Made by a program: the position numbers and the translations under genes | Source: Colwellia_A sp047621305 | GTDB lineage: Bacteria > Pseudomonadota > Gammaproteobacteria > Enterobacterales > Alteromonadaceae | DNA length: 64,000 bases | NCBI GenBank assembly: GCA_047621305.1 | Contig: JBLHNB010000020.1 | Coordinates: 1-64,000, forward strand | Reading direction: 5' to 3' | The notes under the pieces: model-generated | The model's database searches: none | What the model was told of the DNA's origin: nothing | What the model saw: the letters and a program-made list of their open reading frames with translations, nothing else | Shown here: positions 52,809 through 60,323 of the stretch, piece after piece | Numbering within the stretch: the stretch's first letter is position 1 | Layout: the number at the start of each line of letters is the position of its first letter

Positions 52809-53324
52809 ATGAAACATTTTTATCAATTATTTATTAGCATAGTGATCACACTAAACGGTGCTAATTACGTCGAAGCAGCAGGAGCACTTAATTTACCTGT
52901 TTACAGTACAAGTTATGATGAACAACGAGATCCCTTCAAAGATGCGGTAGCAGCAATTAAGTTAGCAAAACAAACCAATAGAAATGTCATTATTGAAATT
53001 GGCGGTAATTGGTGTACCTGGTGCCACAAAATGGATAGTTTTCTTGAAAATAACCCTGAAATATACCAGCAACTCCATAGTAAATATGTCCTGTTAAAAA
53101 TTAATGTCAGTGATACTAATGAAAACGAAGAGTTCATGAAATCATTGCCGCCGGTATTGGGTTATCCACATATGTACGTTTCTACCAGTAGTGGTAAAAT
53201 GTTGTTATCTAAAGATACAGCCGAACTATTAGAAAATAACCAATATTCAAGAGAGCATTGGTTGGCGTTTATTAATAAATGGCAGGTAAAAGAGACAGGT
53301 GAGGCCTTAAATGAAAGTGATTAG
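52809..53324 (+). CDS. Exported thioredoxin-like protein
   Basis: The start at 52809 (AAGGAGAC upstream) gives a signal peptide (FYQLFISIVITLNGANYVEA). The thioredoxin fold has the active-site GNWCTWCHKMDSFL and a cis-Pro region in LPPVLGYPHMYV. The CTWC pair suggests reducing or isomerase activity in the periplasm. It overlaps the start of the next gene, and the three genes to 55712 form one operon, so it may maintain the GMC oxidoreductase complex. Confidence 0.85.
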   Translation: MKHFYQLFISIVITLNGANYVEAAGALNLPVYSTSYDEQRDPFKDAVAAIKLAKQTNRNVIIEIGGNWCTWCHKMDSFLENNPEIYQQLHSKYVLLKINVSDTNENEEFMKSLPPVLGYPHMYVSTSSGKMLLSKDTAELLENNQYSREHWLAFINKWQVKETGEALNESD

Positions 53325-53997
53325 TTCTTTTTTTGATCATAGTTATAAAACCCCTAGGTGGTTACAACAAAAAATAACACGACGTAAGGCACTAAAATCT
53401 GCAGCTGGCGCTATGGCTATTACCGCTATGCCTATCAGGGCGATTACCTCATCAGTTGATAGTCAAATTAAGCAAGCTTTAAAAAGTGAGCCTTGGCAAA
53501 CATTAGATGCTGTTTTGATGCATTTATTGCCAGCATCAGCTACTGGACCGAGTGCAAAAGAAATTCAAGCAACACACTATCTATATAATGTTGTCCACCT
53601 ACAACCGACGGCAAAAGATGAAATTGAATTTATCTATCAAGGTGTCGGGTGGTTAAATGGTTATACCCAGAGCCAAGTAAAAAAAGATTTTTTTACATTA
53701 GCAAATGATCAAAAAGAGACGATGCTCCGTGCGATTAGCGGTTCACAAGCGGGTCAAAACTGGTTAAACAATCTAATTAACTATCTGTATGAAGCTATGT
53801 TATCACCGCCTATTTATGGTGGGAATCCTGAAGGTATCGGTTGGCAATGGCTTGATCATCAGGCGGGGTTTCCATTGCCAAAAGTTGGCGACCGTTATTA
53901 TGAATTACCGGGACAGCAAGCAATTTCGATAAAGTTTATTCCAGAGAAGAATTACTTATCTAAAGTGACCTTAAAACAAGGGCGACATAAAGCATGA
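53311..53997 (+). CDS. Gluconate 2-dehydrogenase subunit 3-like protein
   Basis: This 228-residue protein has a twin-arginine-like N-terminus (TRRKALKSAAGAMAITAMPIRA), then the gluconate 2-dehydrogenase subunit 3 domain: LDAVLMHLLPASATGPSAKEI, EFIYQGVGWLNGYTQSQ and the C-terminal YGGNPEGIGWQWLDHQAGFPLP. In known complexes the small subunit carries the GMC flavoprotein across the membrane by the Tat pathway. It overlaps the preceding gene by 14 bases and the GMC gene by 4, a tight operon. Confidence 0.88.
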   Translation: MKVISSFFDHSYKTPRWLQQKITRRKALKSAAGAMAITAMPIRAITSSVDSQIKQALKSEPWQTLDAVLMHLLPASATGPSAKEIQATHYLYNVVHLQPTAKDEIEFIYQGVGWLNGYTQSQVKKDFFTLANDQKETMLRAISGSQAGQNWLNNLINYLYEAMLSPPIYGGNPEGIGWQWLDHQAGFPLPKVGDRYYELPGQQAISIKFIPEKNYLSKVTLKQGRHKA

Positions 53998-55712
53998 AAT
54001 TTGATATTTGCATAGTAGGTAGTGGTGCAGGTGCATCTCCGGTTGCTTATACTTTGGCCAAAGCAGGTGCTAAGGTATTGATACTCGAAAAGGGCCCTTG
54101 GTTAACAGAAAAAGAATTTTTTAAAGACGAGTTAGCAATCAGTTTACGTGATTCATACAACCCTAAACTGTCAGAGCAACAGCATGTTATCGAAGAACTT
54201 TATGAAACAGATGATGGTGAGAACTACTGGCAAGGGGAGCCTACCAGTGAGTCAGGCTGGAGTTTTTGGAATGGTAATGTCGTTGGTGGCTCGTCAAATT
54301 TTATGAGTGGTTATTTTCATCGCTTAAAACCCATAGATTTTCGTTTGAAATCTGAATTTGGCGTAATAAATGGTGCAAATATTGTCGATTGGCCGATCTC
54401 TTATGATGAGCTGGAACCATATTACGCCAAAGTAGATAAAGACGTAGGGGTCTCAGGTCGAGTAGTTGACCACCCTAATCAAGAACCTAGGTCAGCTGAC
54501 TTTTCTTATCCTCCACTGGCCGAACATGGTGTATCAACATGGATTGATAACGCCGCTAACAGCATAGGTTATCATGCTATTCCCGTTCCCCGTGCGGTAT
54601 TATCACAACCGGCCATGGGCCGTAAAAGTTGCGAATATTCAGGGTACTGTAGTAGTTATGGTTGCTCCTCTGGCGCTAAAGGTAGTGGCCGAGCCGCTTT
54701 ATTAAACCACGCTGTAGCAGGCGGTAACTGCATCATAAAACCTGAATCAAAAGTATACAAAATTGCAACTAATGATGCAGGTGAAATCAGCGGGATTTTG
54801 TATTACGACAAACATGGCCGTAAACAAAAGGCCGTAGCAACAACCTATGTAATCGCTTGCCAAGCTGTTGAAACATCAAGATTATTATTATCTTCAACGG
54901 GCACAAAGTTTCCTAATGGGCTAGCGAATAACAGTGGTCAAGTAGGAAAAAATCTCGTCTTTAGTGGCGGAGGTACAGGCCAAGGTGATTTTTTCTATAA
55001 AGACTTAACCGATATACAACAAGCACAGCTAAAACAGGTGGGGCCATTTATTAATCGAGCACTGCAAGACTGGTATCGTATTGATGATAAAGAGTTCAAT
55101 GGCGCTAATGAACAAGGTAGCGCAAAAGGTGGCACCATAGATTTTCTGTTTCATCAAAATCCCATTGCCCGTGCCCGTGGTAGTCAATGGGATGAAAATG
55201 AACAGTTAGTTTGGGGAGAACAGTTAAAACAAAATCTTAAACAAGAGTTCACAACCTATAAAACGTTACGTTTTGAAGTCTTTAATGATTGGCTTCCTAA
55301 CGACGATTGTTTTGTGTCTTTAGATGATGAAGTAAAAGATAAATGGGGCGATGCTGTAGCTAAAATACGTATTGGCAACCATGACCATGACCTTAAAGTA
55401 GGTGAATATTTAGCGGTAAAAGCTGAAAAGTTATTATCAGCCATGGGCGCAAAAAATATCTCCTCGGCGATTAGTGGTTATCCTGCGACAAACTTAATGG
55501 CGGGCGGTTGCCGCTTTGGTAACGACCCTAAAACATCGGTATTAGATAAAAATTGTCAAGCACATGAAGTGATAAACTTATATGTTACTGATGGTTCCTT
55601 TATGCCAACGGGTGGCAGTGTGCCTTATACTTACACTATTTATGCTAATGCCTTTCGCGTTGCTGATCATATCAAAGCGCAGTGGCTGGCTGTCGCTGAA
55701 ACCATAGTTTGA
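53994..55712 (+). CDS. GMC-family FAD oxidoreductase with transposon-altered C-terminus
   Basis: The FAD-binding motif GSGAGASPVAYTLAKAGAKVLILEKG is at the N-terminus, followed by WNGNVVGGSSNFMSGYFHR, an FAD region with a CEYSGYCSSYGCS cysteine cluster, and the C-terminal catalytic segment GGCRFGNDPKTS...GSVPYTYTIYANAFRVADHI. This is the large subunit of gluconate/2-keto-sugar-type dehydrogenases. The transposon boundary falls at 55691, so the final six residues (VAETIV) and the stop codon are read from transposon sequence. The core is intact, and activity may be retained. Confidence 0.88.
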   Translation: MKFDICIVGSGAGASPVAYTLAKAGAKVLILEKGPWLTEKEFFKDELAISLRDSYNPKLSEQQHVIEELYETDDGENYWQGEPTSESGWSFWNGNVVGGSSNFMSGYFHRLKPIDFRLKSEFGVINGANIVDWPISYDELEPYYAKVDKDVGVSGRVVDHPNQEPRSADFSYPPLAEHGVSTWIDNAANSIGYHAIPVPRAVLSQPAMGRKSCEYSGYCSSYGCSSGAKGSGRAALLNHAVAGGNCIIKPESKVYKIATNDAGEISGILYYDKHGRKQKAVATTYVIACQAVETSRLLLSSTGTKFPNGLANNSGQVGKNLVFSGGGTGQGDFFYKDLTDIQQAQLKQVGPFINRALQDWYRIDDKEFNGANEQGSAKGGTIDFLFHQNPIARARGSQWDENEQLVWGEQLKQNLKQEFTTYKTLRFEVFNDWLPNDDCFVSLDDEVKDKWGDAVAKIRIGNHDHDLKVGEYLAVKAEKLLSAMGAKNISSAISGYPATNLMAGGCRFGNDPKTSVLDKNCQAHEVINLYVTDGSFMPTGGSVPYTYTIYANAFRVADHIKAQWLAVAETIV

Positions 55713-55845
55713 CATAATATAACCATAGTGTGACAAATTTACACCATACTTTGACATAATATATAGTTTTGTAGTTTTACAACGTAAGGCTATTTGTTAT
55801 AAATCAACCGTTTACTATGAAATGAAAGCATACATTGACAAATTG
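55691..55845 (+). repeat. Transposon end with TnsB-type binding sites
   Basis: The terminal TGTCGCTGAAACCATAG starts at 55691. Sites with the form CCATA-N3-TGACA lie at 55702, 55723 and 55744, exactly 21 bases apart. A fourth (GCATACATTGACAAATT) lies at 55828, 84 bases on, that is four more 21-base steps. TGT plus CCATA at position 12 is also how the ends of the type I-F3 transposon Tn6677 begin, as I recall. The sites precede tnsA. Confidence 0.82.
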
Positions 55846-55901
55846 TTTAATTTTGTTGTTTGGTTTATACTCTGTATCAATCAAAACACATGGTTTATTC
55901 G

Positions 55902-56534
55902 ATGTATATACGAAATTTACGAAAGCCTTCACCAAACAAAAACGTATTCAAATTCGCTAGCGCAAAAGTTGGTGAAGTCATTATGTGTGAGAGTACATTA
56001 GAATTTGATGCTTGTTTTCATCATGAATACAACGATGAAATTGAAAGTTATGGCAGTCAGCCGGAAGGTTTCAAATATGAATTCAATGGAAAAATTTTAC
56101 CTTATACCCCTGATGCACTGATTCTATATAAAAATAGTATTGAGAAATATCACGAATATAAACCGTATAGCCAGATCTCATCTCTATTATTTAGAGAGAA
56201 ATTTAAGTCAAAAAGACAAGCATCTTTAAAATTGGGGCGAGAGCTCATCCTAGTAACAGATCAACAAATTCGTGTTAACCCTATTTTGAATAACTTGAAA
56301 TTACTGCATAGATATTCAGGTATATATGGTGTTAATACTGTTCAGAAGGAACTGCTTAGCCTTATTCAAAAATCAGGTGCTATTAAGTTTAATGATGTTA
56401 GCTCTCAATTGGGATTATCAACTGGTGAAGCACGATCTTTCTTATATGCATTAATACATAAAGGTTTTGTAAAAGCAGACTTAAGCCGTGATGACTTGGC
56501 TAGTAATCCGACTTTATGGCCAGTTTATGACTGA
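55902..56534 (+). CDS. tnsA: Tn7-like transposase endonuclease subunit TnsA
   Basis: The protein begins MYIRNLRKPSPNKNVFKFASAK, matching TnsA of type I-F3 elements, so the start at 55902 is preferred to 55860. The endonuclease residues are E30 in CESTLEFD, D71 in LPYTPDALI, and E85 and K87 in HEYKP, as in the restriction-like core of Tn7 TnsA (Glu, Asp, Gln/Glu, Lys). A C-terminal winged-helix-like domain (residues about 145-200: KELLSLIQKSGAIKFNDVSSQLGLSTGEA) would contact TnsC. It cuts the 5-prime strand at transposon ends, giving cut-and-paste movement. It overlaps tnsB by 8 bases. Confidence 0.92.
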   Translation: MYIRNLRKPSPNKNVFKFASAKVGEVIMCESTLEFDACFHHEYNDEIESYGSQPEGFKYEFNGKILPYTPDALILYKNSIEKYHEYKPYSQISSLLFREKFKSKRQASLKLGRELILVTDQQIRVNPILNNLKLLHRYSGIYGVNTVQKELLSLIQKSGAIKFNDVSSQLGLSTGEARSFLYALIHKGFVKADLSRDDLASNPTLWPVYD

Positions 56535-58380
56535 TTTTGATGATGAGTTTGATGAATCGATAGTACCGAATAAACCTGAAACACCCATTCAGTATGTTAA
56601 ATTGGAAGACTCTAATTTAATTAAAAGAGACCTAGATACCTTTCCGGATTCATTAAAAGACAATGCGTTAGATAAATATAAAATTATTAGTTTTATAGAA
56701 AAAGAACTTTCAGGCGGATGGACTCAAAAAAATATAGAGCCAATTCTTGAAAAATTATTTGAAAATGATTGCTCAACCCACCCTAGTTGGCGGACTGTCG
56801 TTCGTTGGCGTAAAAAGTATATTGAAAGTAGCGGAGATCTTGCTTCACTTGTTACTGGACGGCATAAAATGGGTAACAGGGTAAAGCGTACCCAAGGTGA
56901 TGAAATTTTTTTTGACAAAGCTCTGGAGCGATTTTTAGATGCTAAAAGGCCTACAGTATCTACAGCATATAAGTATTACAAAGATCTTATTATTATTGAA
57001 AATGAAAATATAGTTGAGGGTAAAATACCAACGATATCCTATACCGCATTTAATAAGAGAATCAAAGCGCTCCCCCCATATCCCCTAGCAGTTGCAAGGC
57101 ATGGCAAGTTCAAGGCTGATCAATGGTTTGCTTATTGCTCTTCACATATACCGCCTACGAGAATACTCGAGCGTGTAGAAATAGATCATACACCACTTGA
57201 TTTGATTCTTCTTGATGATGAATTACTTATTCCTATTGGTAGACCATATTTAACATTACTTATAGATGTTTTTAGTGGCTGTATTATGGGGTTTCATCTA
57301 AGTTATAAATGCCCCTCTTATGTATCTGCTGCGAAAGCAATTTCCCATGCAATCAAGCCAAAAAAACTAGACTCTCTTGCTATAGAGTTACAAAATGACT
57401 GGCCTTGTTACGGTAAGATAGAAAATTTGGTTGTGGATAATGGTGCTGAGTTCTGGTCTAAAAGTTTAGAGCATGCTTGTCACTCAGCAGGAATAAATAT
57501 TCAATATAACCCAGTTCGAAAACCATGGCTAAAACCATTTGTGGAACGTTTTTTTGGGGTGATTAACCAATATTTTTTATCTGAATTACCAGGTAAAACC
57601 TTTTCAAATATTTTAGAAAAAGAGGAATATAAACCTGAAAAAGATGCAATTATGCGTTTTTCAACTTTTGTTGAAGAGTTTCATCGTTGGATTGTTGATG
57701 TACACCATCAAGAAAGTGATTCACGAGAAACCCGTATTCCAATAATACAATGGAAAGCAGGTTTTGATGTTTACCCTCCACTTAAGATGAATGAAGAAGA
57801 AGAGGAGAGGTTTTCTGTCCTAATGAGGATTTCTGACGAAAGAACATTAACCAGAAATGGCTTTAAATTTGAAGAGTTGATGTATGACTCGACAGCTTTA
57901 GCTGATTATCGTAAACATTACCCACAAACCAAAGAGACGATAAAAAAAATCATCAAGGTAGACCCGGATGATATTTCAAAAATTTATGTCTATCTTGAAG
58001 AACTGAATAGTTATCTTGAAGTACCTTGTACAGACCCCTCAGGTTATACAAAGGGCTTGAGCCTCTATGAACATAAAACAATAAAAAAAATTAACAGAGA
58101 AATTATACGAGAATCTAAAGATAGTTTGGGTTTAGCTAAAGCTAGGATGGCTATTCATGAACGAGTAAAGCAAGAACAAGAATTTTTTATTGCTTCTAAA
58201 AGCACGGCAAAAATATCGGCCGTTAAAAAGCAAGCCCAATTGGCAGATATCAGTAATACGGGTAAAGGGACAATTAAAATAAAGCAAGATGAAAATATGA
58301 AACTATTAGATGGCGATAAGGCTCGCTTTACTTCAAATATAATTGATTCTTGGTGTGATGATCTTGAGGCTTTTGAATGA
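56527..58380 (+). CDS. tnsB: Tn7-like transposase TnsB (DDE integrase)
   Basis: The start at 56527 lies in ATGACTGA overlapping the tnsA stop. N-terminal helix-turn-helix regions (residues about 45-130) bind end sites. The RNase-H-like core carries D220 (VEIDHTPLD), D304 (VVDNGAEFW) and E340 (PFVERFFG), with 35 residues between the last two, as in the rve/Tn7 DDE family. A C-terminal barrel and a tail (LSLYEHKTIKKINREI; FTSNIIDSWCDDLEAF) should contact TnsC. TnsB cuts and joins the 3-prime strands. At about 617 residues it is full length. Confidence 0.93.
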   Translation: MTDFDDEFDESIVPNKPETPIQYVKLEDSNLIKRDLDTFPDSLKDNALDKYKIISFIEKELSGGWTQKNIEPILEKLFENDCSTHPSWRTVVRWRKKYIESSGDLASLVTGRHKMGNRVKRTQGDEIFFDKALERFLDAKRPTVSTAYKYYKDLIIIENENIVEGKIPTISYTAFNKRIKALPPYPLAVARHGKFKADQWFAYCSSHIPPTRILERVEIDHTPLDLILLDDELLIPIGRPYLTLLIDVFSGCIMGFHLSYKCPSYVSAAKAISHAIKPKKLDSLAIELQNDWPCYGKIENLVVDNGAEFWSKSLEHACHSAGINIQYNPVRKPWLKPFVERFFGVINQYFLSELPGKTFSNILEKEEYKPEKDAIMRFSTFVEEFHRWIVDVHHQESDSRETRIPIIQWKAGFDVYPPLKMNEEEEERFSVLMRISDERTLTRNGFKFEELMYDSTALADYRKHYPQTKETIKKIIKVDPDDISKIYVYLEELNSYLEVPCTDPSGYTKGLSLYEHKTIKKINREIIRESKDSLGLAKARMAIHERVKQEQEFFIASKSTAKISAVKKQAQLADISNTGKGTIKIKQDENMKLLDGDKARFTSNIIDSWCDDLEAFE

Positions 58381-59381
58381 GAGCTTTAACTTTAAGTGAA
58401 AGTGAACAATTAAAAAACTTTAGCGAATGTTTGGTTGAACACCCACAAGTAAAAGAAATCTATCAAGATTTTGACGATTTGAGGCAAAATAGAACTTTTC
58501 AGTCTGATCAACAATGCATGCTCCTTATTGGAGATACCGGCGTTGGTAAGAGTCATTTAATCAATCATTACAAAAAACGCTCATTAGCAACGTTGAATAC
58601 AAATAATCAAAAAGTACCAGTTCTAGTAAGCAGAATTTCAAGTAGTCGGGGGTTAAGTAGTACACTTATTCAAATTCTGACAGACCTTGAACTATTTGGA
58701 GCTAAATATAGGGGAACAAAAGGTCACGATAATGACCTAATCAAAAAGGTTGTAGATAATTTAGTTCGTGCAGATGTAGAGTTATTAATTATTAATGAAT
58801 TTCAGGAGCTGATAGAATTCAAATCAACAAAAGAAAGGCAGGTTATCGCTAATGCTTTGAAATTTGTAAGTGAGGAAGCCAAAGTTCCTATAGTTTTAGT
58901 TGGAATGCCATCGTCTGAACAAATAGCAGAAGAGCCACAATGGTCTTCTAGACTTATTAGAAGAAGAAATCTTGAATATTTTAGTTTAAAAAATAAGAGA
59001 AAGTATTACCTCCAGTATTTAATGGGGCTAGCTAAAAAAATGCCTTTTGAACTAACGCCTAAACTTGAAGAACCTCATTTATCAATTGCTATTTTTTCTG
59101 CTTGTCGAGGTGAAAACAGAGCACTAAAGCATTTGTTATTAGAAGCAATAAAAATGTCTTTTGTAAAAGGTAAAATTGAGCTAGATAAGGAGTGTTTCAA
59201 GGATGCCTACTATGCTATCTATGGGAAAAATAAAAAGAATAATCCATTTATTCAGGAAATGAATGAAATCGAAATATCCGAGGTTGTAGAAAGTTCTAGA
59301 TATAACTCAAATGCTATGTCACAAGATGACATGTTGATACCAAGAGTTTTTTCTAAGCCTAAAGCCTTCAAAGATCTTTAA
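58377..59381 (+). CDS. tnsC: Tn7-like AAA+ regulator TnsC
   Basis: The start overlaps the tnsB stop in ATGA. Walker A is G52DTGVGKS59. The Walker B region is VELLIINEFQEL, with N140 E141 where the family normally has DE. Sensor sequences follow in PIVLVGMPSSEQ, and arginine-rich WSSRLIRRRNLEYF resembles the TniB/TnsC sensor and arginine-finger region. TnsC links target selectors to TnsAB by ATP-dependent polymerisation on DNA. The 334 residues are usual for the I-F3-like clade and shorter than in Tn7. The next gene should encode or be regulated with a selector, but none is seen here. Confidence 0.9.
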   Translation: MRALTLSESEQLKNFSECLVEHPQVKEIYQDFDDLRQNRTFQSDQQCMLLIGDTGVGKSHLINHYKKRSLATLNTNNQKVPVLVSRISSSRGLSSTLIQILTDLELFGAKYRGTKGHDNDLIKKVVDNLVRADVELLIINEFQELIEFKSTKERQVIANALKFVSEEAKVPIVLVGMPSSEQIAEEPQWSSRLIRRRNLEYFSLKNKRKYYLQYLMGLAKKMPFELTPKLEEPHLSIAIFSACRGENRALKHLLLEAIKMSFVKGKIELDKECFKDAYYAIYGKNKKNNPFIQEMNEIEISEVVESSRYNSNAMSQDDMLIPRVFSKPKAFKDL

Positions 59382-59386
59382 TTAAA

Positions 59387-59406
59387 ATATTCAGTCTGGT
59401 GAATAT
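59387..59406. terminator. Weak hairpin between tnsC and the Xre gene
   Basis: ATATTCA and TGAATAT form a 7-base-pair stem around GTCTGG. On the minus strand it is followed by TTTTAATTAA, so it could end the leftward Xre gene, and it lies six bases after the tnsC stop. The stem is AT-rich and weak. Confidence 0.4.
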
Positions 59407-59439
59407 AAGGTTGGAAGTAGGCACTATGATTATTAACTA

Positions 59440-59652
59440 TTAAGGTAGCAAATCCTTTACTTCACACTCTAAAACAACAGCAAGTCGGTAAACTTTTTCA
59501 AGGGTGATGTTTACCTCTCCTCGTTCTATTATTCCCCCGTAAGTTCGATCAAATTTACAAATAAGTGCTAAGTTTTCTTGGGTGATTCCAAGAGATTTAC
59601 GTTTATTTCTTACTTTTTTACCAAACTCGATAGCTAACGTTTTACTTTCCAT
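59440..59652 (-). CDS. Small Xre/Cro-type transcriptional regulator
   Basis: The 70-residue protein is almost entirely an Xre helix-turn-helix (EFGKKVRNKRKSLGITQENLALICKFDRTYGGIIERGEVNITLEKVYRLAVVL). The start at 59652 is set by a strong GGAGGAG site 4-11 bases before the ATG, not the longer frame starting at 59706. It is divergent from the cargo gene at 59796 and convergent with tnsC. Similar small regulators (often called Xre or C-protein-like) sit beside tnsC in Tn7-like elements and in restriction-modification systems. It probably controls cargo or transposition genes. Confidence 0.8.
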   Translation of the reverse strand: MESKTLAIEFGKKVRNKRKSLGITQENLALICKFDRTYGGIIERGEVNITLEKVYRLAVVLECEVKDLLP

Positions 59653-59795
59653 TATTCTCCTCCAAAGAGAAGACAAACTATCTATAGTTGCAGTTATTAA
59701 CTCCACCGAATATAATCGGTATTTATGGGTTCGTAGTGAAATATCAAAAACTAAATCAGCAATAACTTTTCTTTAATAACTCTCTTGGATGCCAA

Positions 59796-60317
59796 ATGAA
59801 ACTAAACAGATTGCTGGGCCAAATTATGTCAGCCCCTAATTTTGATCATTTTTCTGCTGTAGAGCTAAGGGCGGCATATATAACTCTACATTCCGATAAA
59901 AATTTAATCCCCAGTGACGCGCGTCGATTTGTTTACGCAGAGTTAGTAAAATTAGTAAATAGTGGCTGGCTAAGAAAAACAGTTTCAAAGAAAAAAGAGA
60001 TCACAACCTTTATTAAAACAAGCTTATTTAATGTGAATAAAATAACTTATAGATCTCCTGATGAATGTAATGATAATTGCCAAACCATTTCATCCGATAA
60101 ATCGATACAAGAATCTCTACGGGAACGTGTAAATCAGTATAAAAATGAGCTATTAATAAGTTATGGCGAATCTAGTGAATACAAGAGACTTTGTGATGAT
60201 TTTCCTGATCTATATGAACTTCTACAACCTCAGTACAACAATGCTCGTGAACAAAATTCTAGATTGCTTGGACAAATAAAAGCAGTAGAAAATTTAATTA
60301 ATGATGAAATAAAGTAA
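59796..60317 (+). CDS. Predicted DNA-binding/coiled-coil partner of the cargo helicase
   Basis: This 173-residue protein has an N-terminal compact domain (residues about 10-75: MSAPNFDHFSAVELRAAYITLH, DARRFVYAELVKLVNSGWLRK) that resembles a winged helix. The middle is polar, and the C-terminal 70 residues are helical, probably coiled coil (ESLRERVNQYKNELLISYGE, YNNAREQNSRLLGQIKAVENLI). No family is named with confidence. It lies 6 bases before the helicase gene and must be cotranscribed with it, so the two products are likely partners. A later in-frame ATG at 59826 is a possible start. Confidence 0.65.
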   Translation: MKLNRLLGQIMSAPNFDHFSAVELRAAYITLHSDKNLIPSDARRFVYAELVKLVNSGWLRKTVSKKKEITTFIKTSLFNVNKITYRSPDECNDNCQTISSDKSIQESLRERVNQYKNELLISYGESSEYKRLCDDFPDLYELLQPQYNNAREQNSRLLGQIKAVENLINDEIK

Positions 60318-60323
60318 TAACAT

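Noticed and set aside
59440..59706. Longer Xre protein starting at 59706
   Set aside because: The extra 18 residues are not Xre-like, and a strong GGAGGAG site precedes the internal ATG at 59652.
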